A program made the translations under genes and the position numbers. DNA of 64,000 bases from Paraoerskovia marina DSM 21750 (lineage in GTDB: Bacteria > Actinomycetota > Actinomycetes > Actinomycetales > Cellulomonadaceae). Positions 24,154 to 32,508 of this stretch are shown here, piece after piece. The stretch covers positions 372,001 through 436,000 of the forward strand of contig NZ_JNIY01000003.1 of assembly GCF_000701465.1 (NCBI RefSeq). The letters are read 5' to 3'. The notes beneath the pieces were generated by a model. It did not search any database, was not told where the DNA came from, and was given only the letters and a program-made list of their open reading frames with translations. The stretch's first letter is position 1, and every line of letters begins with the position of its first letter.

Positions 24154-26205
24154 CTACCCGACGCTGCAGGCCTCGCCGTTGACGGTGAAGGCGTCGGGCG
24201 TGCCCGCACCACCGTTGATCTGGACGCCGAGGTTCACGCTCCCGCCCGCAGCCACGGTGCCGTTCCACGGCATCGAGGTCGCCGACAGCGTCGAGCCGGT
24301 CTGCGTCCACGTCGCGGACCACCCGTTGGCCAGCGACTGGCCGGCCGGAGCCTCGAACTCGAGCTCCCACGCCGACCAGGCCGCGTCGCCGTCGTTCTGC
24401 ACCTGGATGTTCGCCGTGTAGCCGGACGACCACCGGTTGCTCGCGTCGAACTCCACGGTGCAGCCACCCTCGGGCTCGGGCGGCCCGGCGAGCGTCGTGA
24501 CGGTGACGGCGTCGGACGGTGCAGACCGGTTGCCGGCGGCGTCCCGTGCCCGGACCGAGAACGACGACTCGGTCTCCGGCGTCAGCCCGTCGACCGTGAA
24601 GGAGGTGCCGGAGGGCGTCCCGACCACGGCCCCGGCGCTGTCGAGGACCTCGTACCGCGTGACACGGACGTCGTCCGTCGAGGCGCTCCAGGTGAGCTCC
24701 GCCGTCGTGCTCGTGACGTCGCTCGCAGCAAGGTCCTGCGGGACGGTCGGTGCCGTGGTGTCCGGCGTGCCGGACGACCCGCCCGCGACGTCGCTCACGG
24801 AGATGCCCGTCGTCGAGTCGACGCCGCCGAGGGGCACCTGGTGGTCGAGGGAGACGAACTTGCCGTCCTCCTGCCAGAGCGTCGGCTCGAGGATCGCGTA
24901 CTTCTCCTCGTCCCAGGTCGCCCAGTCGTTCAGGAGCAGGCCGCCGGTGTCGCCGGAGTTCGGGTTGATGCACCAGAACGTGTGGTGGAGCTCGTAGTCG
25001 ACGATCGTCTCCTGGAGCGCGAGCATCCACTTCTCGTTCTTGTCGCCGTCCAAGAAGCCGCCCCACTCGCCGATCAGGAGCGGCGAGGTGTTCTCCTTGT
25101 GGAGGTAGAGCCAGTTCGGGTCCCAGACGTCCGCCTCGAGCGAGTCGCGGTCCCAGTCGTCACCCTCGAACCACTCCTGCTCGAAGACGAGGGGCCCGTA
25201 GTCGTGCGGGGAGTACATGATCTGGTCGTTCAGGTCTCCTGCGACCTCCACCGGGTGGTCCGCGGCGCCCCGCAGGTTCCCGCCCCACCAGTTGAAGTAG
25301 TAGTCGTCCTCGTCCTGCGACTCCCAGTTCTCCCCGTCACGCGGGTAGGCCTCGATCCCCTCGACGAGGATCAGCAGGTTCGGGTTGATCGCGAGGATCT
25401 TCTCGGCCGCGGTCTCGGCGACGTGCTTCCAGTTGTCCGGGTCGGTCGAGTCGTCCCACTTGGCGCGCGGGTCCTGCTTCTGGGTGCCGTGCGGCTCGTT
25501 CTCGAGGTCCGCCGCGACGATCGTGTCGTTGTCCTTGTACTCCTGCGCCAGCCACTCCCAGCCGGCGTAGAAGTCCTCGGTGCTGACCGAGTCGGTGTAC
25601 CACATGGGTGCGAAGTGGCCCGAGTTGTCGGCCTCGGCGCTGTGGACGTCGACGAGGACCTTCAGCCCGTACTTCTCGCAGAGCTCGAGCCAGTAGTCGA
25701 AGACCTCCTTGTTGTTCATCCCGACCAGCTCGGGGTTCGACGCCGTGTTGACGTTCGGGACGACGGTCTCGCCGTTCTTCCACTCGACGAGCAGCTCCGT
25801 CGAGACGGGGACGCGGACGAGGTTGATGCCGCGCTCCGCCATCTCCTTCGTGATCGTCTCGATGTTGCCGGACCACAGGCCGTGGAAGACGCGCTCCGTG
25901 GCGTTGAAGCCGAACCAGTTGGCACCGGTCATCCAGACCGCCTTGCCGTCGGCGTCCACCACCTTGTTGCCGTCGGTGGTCAACCAGTCGTCGCCGTCGG
26001 CGTCCACCACCTTGTTGCCGTCGGTGGTCAACCAGTCGTCGCCGTCGGTGGCGGGCGAGGCGGCCAGGGCCGACGGCGCGGCGGCCGGGGCCGAGGTGGT
26101 CGCGTGGGCGGCCGGCAGGCCCGTGGCGGCGAGCGCGAGCGTCGCCGCGGTGGCGAGAGCGGCGCGCCCGAGGGTGGCACCGCGAAGTGTGTGGGGTGTT
26201 CTCAC
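24154..26205 (-). CDS. Secreted GH5 endoglucanase with Fn3 and CBM2
   Basis: Predicted 683-residue cellulase. A signal peptide of about 36 residues (hydrophobic run ending AAHA) leads to a GH5 catalytic domain (about 55-410) with acid/base Glu237 in NEPHG and nucleophile Glu380 in GEWGG; GANWFGF and WNPDSGDTGG-like WCINPNSGDTGG resemble subfamily 1 enzymes such as Acidothermus E1. One fibronectin-III domain (about 485-575) and a C-terminal CBM2 (580-683, three conserved Trp) follow. Between signal and barrel is an exact duplication of DGDDWLTTDGNKVVDA. GTG 26205 has AGGAGA upstream. It follows the GH6 gene by 84 bp in the same direction. Confidence 0.93.
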   Translation of the reverse strand: MRTPHTLRGATLGRAALATAATLALAATGLPAAHATTSAPAAAPSALAASPATDGDDWLTTDGNKVVDADGDDWLTTDGNKVVDADGKAVWMTGANWFGFNATERVFHGLWSGNIETITKEMAERGINLVRVPVSTELLVEWKNGETVVPNVNTASNPELVGMNNKEVFDYWLELCEKYGLKVLVDVHSAEADNSGHFAPMWYTDSVSTEDFYAGWEWLAQEYKDNDTIVAADLENEPHGTQKQDPRAKWDDSTDPDNWKHVAETAAEKILAINPNLLILVEGIEAYPRDGENWESQDEDDYYFNWWGGNLRGAADHPVEVAGDLNDQIMYSPHDYGPLVFEQEWFEGDDWDRDSLEADVWDPNWLYLHKENTSPLLIGEWGGFLDGDKNEKWMLALQETIVDYELHHTFWCINPNSGDTGGLLLNDWATWDEEKYAILEPTLWQEDGKFVSLDHQVPLGGVDSTTGISVSDVAGGSSGTPDTTAPTVPQDLAASDVTSTTAELTWSASTDDVRVTRYEVLDSAGAVVGTPSGTSFTVDGLTPETESSFSVRARDAAGNRSAPSDAVTVTTLAGPPEPEGGCTVEFDASNRWSSGYTANIQVQNDGDAAWSAWELEFEAPAGQSLANGWSATWTQTGSTLSATSMPWNGTVAAGGSVNLGVQINGGAGTPDAFTVNGEACSVG
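25945..26048 (-). repeat. Exact 48-bp tandem duplication inside the GH5 gene
   Basis: Two adjacent identical copies of a 48 bp unit plus 8 bp of a third encode DGDDWLTTDGNKVVDA twice, in frame. The unit corresponds to the first strand of the GH5 domain (compare WLTTDGNKVVDADGKAVW, which continues into the barrel). Perfect nucleotide identity implies a recent event. Confidence 0.95.
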
Positions 26206-26250
26206 GTCAGTTCTCCTGGGGTGTCGTGCACACGTCGTCGTGTGCGGGAA

Positions 26251-26280
26251 GGTGCGGCGCCGGGTGTCCGGCGCCGCACC
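26251..26280 (-). terminator. Hairpin in the GH6-GH5 intergenic region
   Basis: A 13 bp perfect stem (GGTGCGGCGCCGG and complement) with a 4-base loop lies nine bases after the GH6 stop. A second smaller hairpin (GCACACG-TCGT-CGTGTGC, 26228-26245) sits nearer GH5. Together they may partially terminate after GH6 or stabilise processed mRNA; GH5 may also have its own promoter, which I cannot see clearly. Confidence 0.65.
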
Positions 26281-26289
26281 GACGAAGGG

Positions 26290-28587
26290 TCAGAGCGTGG
26301 TGCACTCGTTCCCGTTGAGCGTCCAGCCCGTCGGGGCCGTCGGCGAGCCACCGTGGCTCGCGTTGTACCCGAACGACACGGACCCGCCGGCGGGCAAGGT
26401 GCCGTTCCACGGCATGGCGCCGACGGTCACGTCGCTGCCGGACGTCGTGAACTGTCCGGACCATCCGTTGGAGATCGTCTGGCCGGCCGGGAGCGTGAAC
26501 CCGACCTCCCAGCCGGAGACCGCGGACCCGGAGGTGTTGGTCACCGTGACGTTGGCCGTCAGACCGTCGTTCCAGGCGTTGGGCGCGGCGTAGGACACGG
26601 TGCAGGCACCGGCCGGAGGAGCAGCGTCGGTGGTCACGGACACGGCGGCCGACGCAGCCGACGTGTTGCCCGCGGCGTCGGAGGCACGGACGGCGTAGGA
26701 GTACGCGGTGTCCGCCGAGAGGCCCGTGTCGGTGTACGACGTGGTCGTCACCGTGGCGACGACGGCGCCGTCGCGCAGGACCTCGTACCCGGCCACGCCT
26801 GTGTCGTCCGACGACGCGGACCAGCTGAGGGTGGCGGCGGAGGCCGTGACGTCGCTCGCGCCCAGACCGCCGGGGACGGTCGGTGCCGTCGTGTCGGTGC
26901 CGGAGGCTGCCTCGTCGGTCGTGACCGTCACGGCGGTCGAGGCGCTGGAGCGGTTGCCCGCAGCATCCCGGGCTCGGACCGCGACCTCGTACGAGGTGTC
27001 CGCGGACAGGCCGGTCAGCGTGGTCGACGTGCTCGAGCTGGTCGCGGCGACGGTCCCGTCGACGAGCACCTCGTAGCCGGTGACGGCCGTGTCGTCGGAC
27101 GACGCGTCCCAGCTCAGGGCGACGGACGTCGCCGTGGTGGCACCGGCCGTCAGGCCGGTCGGGGCGGTCGGGGCCTCGGTGTCGGGGTCGACGGGGCCCT
27201 CGTCACCGATCGCCGGGTAGGCGTTGGCGACGAGCATCTCGAACTGTGCCTGGAACCACTTGCCGGACAGCGGTGCGCCGGGGAGCGCGCCGGTCAGGTT
27301 GCCGCCGACCTGCGGGCCCGAGTAGGTCGGGTCGCACATCCGGTCGAGGGACTTGCCCTCGTCGTTCGGGATCTCCTCGGACGAGCCGTCCGACTCGCCC
27401 GGAGGCTTGACCCAGACGAACGCGTCGAGGTGCGACTCGTCGTAGCCCTCAGGGGCGACCGTGGGGCGCTCGCCGAGGCCGGCACCTGCAGGGTTGCACC
27501 AGGCGCCGCGGTGCGTGCGGCGGTCGACGCGGGACTCCTCGACGTAGGTGGAGATGTCCGTCGACGAGCTCGCGACCGTGGGTCGGTCCGGGCCGCCCCA
27601 CCCGTTGCGGGAGGTGTCGATCAGCATGCCGATGTCGGCCGGCGCGCCCTGCGCGACCATCAGGTCGTAGAGGTGCGCGGTCCAGTCGAGCTCGTCGAAG
27701 TCGGGGTTCCACTCGTAGAAGTCGGCGGAGCGGATCGGCAGGTTGCCGAGGCTGACGTCGGACGTGATGAAGGGCTCGTCGAGCGGTGTCGAGTTGGCCG
27801 TGTTGGTCACGAAGCCGGCGATCGAGTCCCACCCGGCGTCGGTGGACTCGACGACCTCGGCGAACTCCTGGGCCGACCCCTGCGCGTTGTTGTCCCACCC
27901 GAGCCATCCGGCGTGGGCGGCGTCGAGGTACGAGTACACGTTGCCGACGTCGTGCAGGGCGTCGAGCGTGTACGCGATCCCCTCCCGGTAGTACGGCGCC
28001 GCGACCTGGCAGGGCTGGTGGTTGGAGTTGGTGACCATGTTGGGCAGCGAGTCCGGCTCGATCGTCGCGACGATCCGCAGGTCCTCGTACTCGGGCTGGT
28101 CGAGCAGGTCGACGATCTCGTCGACGTACTCGGTCTTGTACCGCTCCATGCCCGCGGGCGTGGCGGGCAGCTCGCCGTTCGACGCGAGCGCGAAGCAGTC
28201 GCGCCCCGGCAGGTCGTAGACGACCAGGTTGAAGACCATCGGGACGCCCGGCTCCTTCTGGGCGAGCGCCTCGTCGAGGTGGAACTTCAGGCCGGGGCCG
28301 TCGGCGTTGCCGGCGATCGCGCTGATCCGGTCCATCCAGACGGAGGTCGGCTGGGTCGAGACGGCGAGCATGTCGCTCGCGAGCGCGCTGTCGTCGACCT
28401 CGGCCGCAGCGTCGACCACGGCCTCGGACCAGAACGGGTTGACGTACTGCGTCGCCCCGACGAACGGGTTGTCGACGCGCGGCTCGGCTGCCGCGGCGGA
28501 TTGGGTTGCGAACGCGCCGGCGCCGATGAGCGCGGCGGTCGCGACGACTGACGCGCCCTTGCGCAGTCGTTGAGGGGAACGTGACAC
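26290..28587 (-). CDS. Secreted GH6 exo-cellobiohydrolase-like cellulase with two Fn3 domains and CBM2
   Basis: Predicted 765-residue secreted enzyme hydrolysing cellulose from chain ends. A twin-basic signal peptide of about 34 residues ends AAAA. The GH6 domain (about 38-455) contains VVYDLPGRDC, IEPDSLPN with general-acid Asp179, and WVKPPGESDG with candidate base Asp400. The long loops resemble CbhA/Cel6B exo-enzymes more than short endoglucanases. Two fibronectin-III repeats (about 465-655) and a C-terminal CBM2 (660-765) follow. GTG 28587 is chosen because GGAGGAC precedes it and the signal peptide starts there; the frame is open 17 codons further. A LacI-family gene and an operator-like palindrome lie just upstream. 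Confidence 0.93.
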   Translation of the reverse strand: MSRSPQRLRKGASVVATAALIGAGAFATQSAAAAEPRVDNPFVGATQYVNPFWSEAVVDAAAEVDDSALASDMLAVSTQPTSVWMDRISAIAGNADGPGLKFHLDEALAQKEPGVPMVFNLVVYDLPGRDCFALASNGELPATPAGMERYKTEYVDEIVDLLDQPEYEDLRIVATIEPDSLPNMVTNSNHQPCQVAAPYYREGIAYTLDALHDVGNVYSYLDAAHAGWLGWDNNAQGSAQEFAEVVESTDAGWDSIAGFVTNTANSTPLDEPFITSDVSLGNLPIRSADFYEWNPDFDELDWTAHLYDLMVAQGAPADIGMLIDTSRNGWGGPDRPTVASSSTDISTYVEESRVDRRTHRGAWCNPAGAGLGERPTVAPEGYDESHLDAFVWVKPPGESDGSSEEIPNDEGKSLDRMCDPTYSGPQVGGNLTGALPGAPLSGKWFQAQFEMLVANAYPAIGDEGPVDPDTEAPTAPTGLTAGATTATSVALSWDASSDDTAVTGYEVLVDGTVAATSSSTSTTLTGLSADTSYEVAVRARDAAGNRSSASTAVTVTTDEAASGTDTTAPTVPGGLGASDVTASAATLSWSASSDDTGVAGYEVLRDGAVVATVTTTSYTDTGLSADTAYSYAVRASDAAGNTSAASAAVSVTTDAAPPAGACTVSYAAPNAWNDGLTANVTVTNTSGSAVSGWEVGFTLPAGQTISNGWSGQFTTSGSDVTVGAMPWNGTLPAGGSVSFGYNASHGGSPTAPTGWTLNGNECTTL

Positions 28588-28683
28588 GAGGTCCTCCCGG
28601 GGTCGAGCGTCCGTACCCCGGAGTCCCGGGGCACGCACCGCCGCGGGTTCGTCCGCAGCGACCCGTGCAACGTGACACGAGTC

Positions 28684-28695
28684 TCACCCGGGTGA
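28684..28695. promoter_or_regulatory. Second palindrome upstream of GH6
   Basis: TCACCCGGGTGA is a perfect 12 bp palindrome lying six bases from the LacI-type operator on the GH6 side. It may be a second regulator site or part of the leader; GC-rich short palindromes occur by chance, so confidence is low. Confidence 0.35.
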
Positions 28696-28700
28696 AATAG

Positions 28701-28716
28701 ACCTAATCGATTAGGT
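28701..28716. promoter_or_regulatory. LacI-family operator upstream of the cellulase operon
   Basis: ACCTAATCGATTAGGT is a perfect 16 bp palindrome with the AANCGNTT core typical of LacI/GalR operators. It overlaps the last codons of the LacI-family gene and lies 114 bp upstream of GH6. It is strikingly AT-rich for this genome. The known CelR box (TGGGAGCGCTCCCA) of Thermobifida is not present here. Confidence 0.7.
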
Positions 28717-29784
28717 ACTTCTCGGGGGTGGTGCGGTCGTCGCCCGCAGGATCACCTGCGGCGGTGCCGGGGCCTGTGCGTCGAGTACGGGCCCGGCGTC
28801 GTCCGGCGTCGCCGGGGCCGCGCCGAGCAGCCCCAGTGTCGCGGCGCCGATCGCGGCGCCCAGCACGGCCCCGGGGAACGGGAGTGCGGTGATCGGCGGC
28901 TCGGCCAGCTGGCACATCGTGGAGTCCGACCCTGCGATCACCGAGAGGTCCCACGGGACCCGGAGGCCCAGGCGCCGAGCCGTGTCGAGCGCGATCAGCG
29001 CACCGTGGTCGTCGTCGGTCACCAGGGCCGTGGGGGCGTCGTCGGCGGAGAGCATCCGGTGGATCACGGTCGCGGTGCCGTCGTCACCGTCCCCGGTCGC
29101 GACGAAGAACTCGCCCTCGGCGGACTCGACCACGCGGCGCAGGACCCGGATCCGACGGGCGGTCGAGCGCAACGCCTCGCTGCCGCCGACGTATCCGATC
29201 CGCCGGTGTCCGAGGGCGTGCAGCAGCTCCACGGCCTCGACGAACCCGTCGTTGCCTCCGTCGACGACGGCGACGGACGGCGACGGCTTGCCCCCGCCGA
29301 CGAGCACGACCGGCGCGTGCCGCCGGCGGAGCGCGCTGACCCGGGCGTCGTCGTCGGTCACGTCCGGGATGACGAAGGCGTCGAAGCGGCGCTCCGCCCA
29401 CCAGCGCGTCGCGGCGGCACCGGCCTCGGCGTGCGTGGCTTCGAGGTGGAGCGCCAGCTCGACCCCGGCCCGGTTGAGCACCTGCTGCGCACCGACCACG
29501 AGCTCGAACAGGTGACTCGACGGCGGGTGCGGCCGTGTGGTCACGAGCATCGCCACGACCCCGGACCGGGCGCGCAGCGACTGGGCCGCGGCGTGCGGCC
29601 GCCACCCGAGCTGGTCCGCGACCCGGAGCACTCTGTCGCGGGTCGCGCCCGAGACTCCTGGACGTCCGTTGACGGCGTACGAGACCACCGCGGTCGAGAC
29701 CCCTGCGACGCGCGCCACGTCGGCTATGGTCGGACGACCGGTAGCAAGCGGACGATTCGGGCGAGATGAAGTGACCACGGTCAC
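28711..29784 (-). CDS. LacI-family transcriptional regulator
   Basis: Predicted 357-residue repressor with an N-terminal HTH (about residues 17-62, TIADVARVAGVSTAVVSYAVNGRPGVS) and a periplasmic-binding-like sensor domain (75-345). Family members bind a sugar and release DNA. The A-x-V-S-Y recognition helix differs from the more common S-x-V-S-R. GTG 29784 is the longest start; a GTG two codons later is equally possible. It precedes GH6 and GH5 in the same direction, with a LacI-type palindrome at its 3' end, so it most likely regulates the cellulases. It is divergent from a sensor that carries a related ligand domain. Confidence 0.88.
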   Translation of the reverse strand: MTVVTSSRPNRPLATGRPTIADVARVAGVSTAVVSYAVNGRPGVSGATRDRVLRVADQLGWRPHAAAQSLRARSGVVAMLVTTRPHPPSSHLFELVVGAQQVLNRAGVELALHLEATHAEAGAAATRWWAERRFDAFVIPDVTDDDARVSALRRRHAPVVLVGGGKPSPSVAVVDGGNDGFVEAVELLHALGHRRIGYVGGSEALRSTARRIRVLRRVVESAEGEFFVATGDGDDGTATVIHRMLSADDAPTALVTDDDHGALIALDTARRLGLRVPWDLSVIAGSDSTMCQLAEPPITALPFPGAVLGAAIGAATLGLLGAAPATPDDAGPVLDAQAPAPPQVILRATTAPPPRST

Positions 29785-29856
29785 GAAGCATGCACCGCAT
29801 CGGCAGGCTTGTATAGCGGTACGGACGTTGACGACGACGTGGACGGGGGCGTGGCG

Positions 29857-32481
29857 ATGGCGAGCACGCGCAGGTCGAGGGGTGGCGGCCCATGGACGCT
29901 CGGTGTCCTCTCACCGGTCGTCGGCGGGTACTACTTCGGCTGTCTCCTGAGCGGGATCGCGCAGAGCGCCCGCGAGGGCGGGCATCGCGTCGTGGCGGTG
30001 CAGACCTACCCCTCGGACCTCGAGCGGGACGAGTTCCCGGAACGCCCGACGGCGCGGTACCCCGTGGGCCTCGACCGCTTCGACGGCGTGGTCGCCGTCA
30101 CGTCGGCCGTCGACCACGAGACGTTGCGCGCCGTCGAGGCGTCGGGCGTGCCGCTCGTGCTGCTCAGCGAGCGCGCCGAGGGGGTCTCGGCCCCGGTGGT
30201 CACCCCCGACAACACCGGGGGCGTGAGGCTGGCCGTCGAGCACCTGATCGGCCACGGTCACGAACGGATCGGGTTTGTCGGAAGCCTGCTCCAGCCGGAC
30301 ATCGTCGAGCGGTACGAGTCCTACCGCTCGACGCTTCGTGCGCATGGGATCGCTCCCACCGATGCCTGGCTCTACCGCACGGCCGACAACCAGGAGGTCA
30401 GCGCGGCCGTGGCGGGTCGGCTCGCGGTGGAGGCAGGCCTCCCTACGACGGCGGTCGTCGCCGCGACCGACCGCAACGCCGTCGGGTTCTCGGCCGCATT
30501 GCGGGCGCAGGGGCTGAGTCTTCCGCGGGACCAGGCCGTCGTCGGCTTCGACCACTCCGACTCGGGAGCGCGCGTCCGACCGCGTCTGGCGACGGTCGAG
30601 CCGCACCACGACCGCGTCGGCGCGCTGGCGGCGCGACTCCTGCTCGCGAGGATCGGGGGCGAGGACGTCCGCGGCGACTTTCACTGCGCCGCCACCCTGG
30701 TCACCCGAGAGTCCTGCGGATGCCTCGGTGGCGGACGCGGCGCCGACCGGGCCGAGGAGGGCGAAGCCTGCCCCCGCGAGCGCCTGCTCACGACCGCCCG
30801 CTCGATCTTCGGGGTCTCCGGGGACGGCGAGTCCACATCCGGCCGTGTGGTCCCGACCGTCGACGCCTGGCACGACGCGGTCTGCGAGGTCCTCGACCGC
30901 GGTGCGTCCGACCGGGCACCCGGGGCGCGGGCACTCCAGGCGATCGCGGACGCCACGGCGGCCCTGCGACCGCATCCCGAGGCGTTGGAGCGGTTGATCC
31001 CCGCGATCCGCGCGGTGGAGGACGCGGTCGCCGACCGGGTCCGTGCGCCGCGCCCGACGCGGGCCTCGGCAGCTCGTGTCCGGGCCGTCCGTGCGGTCGG
31101 GACGGACCTCGTCACGGCCGTGACCACCGGGTGTTCCCAGGTGAGTCTTCACCGCTCCGGCCGGCTCGAACGGATGATCGCCGACCAGTACGAGCTCGAC
31201 CTCGACCTCATGCACGCCGACCGCGACGAGCTGCGCGGACTCGACTGGATGCCGCGCGGCCACCGTGGCGCGGCGACCCTGGCGCTGTGGGCCGACACCG
31301 CGGGACGCCAGGGTGCGGGCGGTGGTCGCGAGCTGGAGGTCGTCGGGACCACCCTCACGACGCCGGAGGCGCGGCCGATGATCGGCCGCCGGATCCCGCG
31401 GTCGGCATTCCCTCCGCCGGCTCTCGTGGGGACCGAGGCCGCAGGTGCGCCGATCACGTTCGTCATCCCCGTGACCTTCGAGTCGAGCAACTGGGGCGTG
31501 CTGATGATCGACGGCGCGGTCGACACCCGCGCCACCAGCGCCCGGGACAAGTTCGACCACTGGGCGGTGATGCTGGCGGTCGCGCTGGACCGCGAGGAGA
31601 AGGCCGCGGCGTCCCGCGAGCAGCAGGCCGCGCTGGAGAGGGCCGCCGACCGGGAGCGGCGGCTCGCGCTCGAGGTCCGGGCCTCCGCGGAGCGGTACGC
31701 GCTGGCCGCGGACGCGGCGCTGGAGGGGACGTGGGACTGGGACGTCGTCTCCGGCGTCGTCTTCTACTCGGCCCGGTGGAAGGCCCTGCTGGGCCACACG
31801 GGCGACGAGGTCGGGCAGCGCATCGACGAGTGGACCGGGCGTGTCCATCCGGAGGACCTGCGCGAGGTGCAGATCGCGATCGCGGCCCAGCTGGCCGGGG
31901 ACCGCGACCCGCTGGTCCTGGAGCACCGCCTGCGAGGGGCGGACGGGGAGTACCGGTGGATGCTGTGCCGGGCCAGGACGGTCGACGACGACGCCGGCCG
32001 GAGGGCCCGGATGGTGGGCATCCTCGTCGACAACTCGGATGCGAAGCGTCGCGAGGCGGAGCTCCGGAGCCGGGCTCTCGTCGACCCGCGTACGGGGACC
32101 GTGCACCCCGAGCTCTTCGCCGACCGGCTCGACGGGGCCATCGGGCGGGCCCGTGGTCCTGCCGCCTACGACTCCGGCGTCGTCGCGGTCGACGTCACCG
32201 AGGCGAGCGACGTGACGCGCTCCGTCGTGCGCTCGGTGCTCGAGCCCGGGGACAGCCTGTGCGTGCGCGACCGGGAGCTGCTCGTGCTGATGGACGGAGA
32301 CTCGCCCGGGTCGAGGGCCCGGCGTGCCGCCGCCCTCCAGCAGCTCCTCGGCGACGACGCGCAGTGCGCGTCGGTGACGTCGCTGATGCCGTACACCACG
32401 GCGGAGGAGGTGCTCCGCGAGCTGCGCGCGGGCCTGTCGCAGGAGCGCGCCCGTCTCAGGCACCGTCGTCGTGAGTCCTGA
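29857..32481 (+). CDS. LacI-type ligand-binding sensor with PAS and degenerate GGDEF domain
   Basis: Predicted 874-residue signalling protein. Residues of about 12-285 form a LacI/GalR-type sugar-binding fold (LGVLSPVVGGYYFG, VTPDNTGGVRLAVEHLIGHGHERIGFVGS) without any HTH. A long helical/GAF-like region follows (290-570), then a coiled segment and PAS_3 domain (about 600-730, EGTWDWDV...GEYRWMLCRART). The C-terminus (from LVDPRTGTVHPELFADRL) has the start of a GGDEF domain, but the GG(D/E)EF signature is replaced by VRDRELLVLMDG, so diguanylate cyclase activity is unlikely. No transmembrane segment is seen. ATG 29857 is used; upstream GTG 29851 is possible. It is divergent from the LacI gene by 72 bp. 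Confidence 0.8.
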   Translation: MASTRRSRGGGPWTLGVLSPVVGGYYFGCLLSGIAQSAREGGHRVVAVQTYPSDLERDEFPERPTARYPVGLDRFDGVVAVTSAVDHETLRAVEASGVPLVLLSERAEGVSAPVVTPDNTGGVRLAVEHLIGHGHERIGFVGSLLQPDIVERYESYRSTLRAHGIAPTDAWLYRTADNQEVSAAVAGRLAVEAGLPTTAVVAATDRNAVGFSAALRAQGLSLPRDQAVVGFDHSDSGARVRPRLATVEPHHDRVGALAARLLLARIGGEDVRGDFHCAATLVTRESCGCLGGGRGADRAEEGEACPRERLLTTARSIFGVSGDGESTSGRVVPTVDAWHDAVCEVLDRGASDRAPGARALQAIADATAALRPHPEALERLIPAIRAVEDAVADRVRAPRPTRASAARVRAVRAVGTDLVTAVTTGCSQVSLHRSGRLERMIADQYELDLDLMHADRDELRGLDWMPRGHRGAATLALWADTAGRQGAGGGRELEVVGTTLTTPEARPMIGRRIPRSAFPPPALVGTEAAGAPITFVIPVTFESSNWGVLMIDGAVDTRATSARDKFDHWAVMLAVALDREEKAAASREQQAALERAADRERRLALEVRASAERYALAADAALEGTWDWDVVSGVVFYSARWKALLGHTGDEVGQRIDEWTGRVHPEDLREVQIAIAAQLAGDRDPLVLEHRLRGADGEYRWMLCRARTVDDDAGRRARMVGILVDNSDAKRREAELRSRALVDPRTGTVHPELFADRLDGAIGRARGPAAYDSGVVAVDVTEASDVTRSVVRSVLEPGDSLCVRDRELLVLMDGDSPGSRARRAAALQQLLGDDAQCASVTSLMPYTTAEEVLRELRAGLSQERARLRHRRRES

Positions 32482-32508
32482 CGTCCGCGGTGGTGGGAAA
32501 CTGGGGGC

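Noticed and set aside
28684-28716. Possible CelR box upstream of GH6
   Set aside because: Neither palindrome matches TGGGAGCGCTCCCA; the AT-rich one fits a general LacI operator instead.
29809-29856. TTG start at 29809 for the sensor gene
   Set aside because: The added 16 residues are acidic and unlike the family, TTG is a rare start, and ATG 29857 begins directly before the ligand-binding domain.
32060-32481. Active diguanylate cyclase at the end of the sensor
   Set aside because: The GG(D/E)EF signature and about 30 surrounding residues are missing, so only a degenerate domain is claimed.
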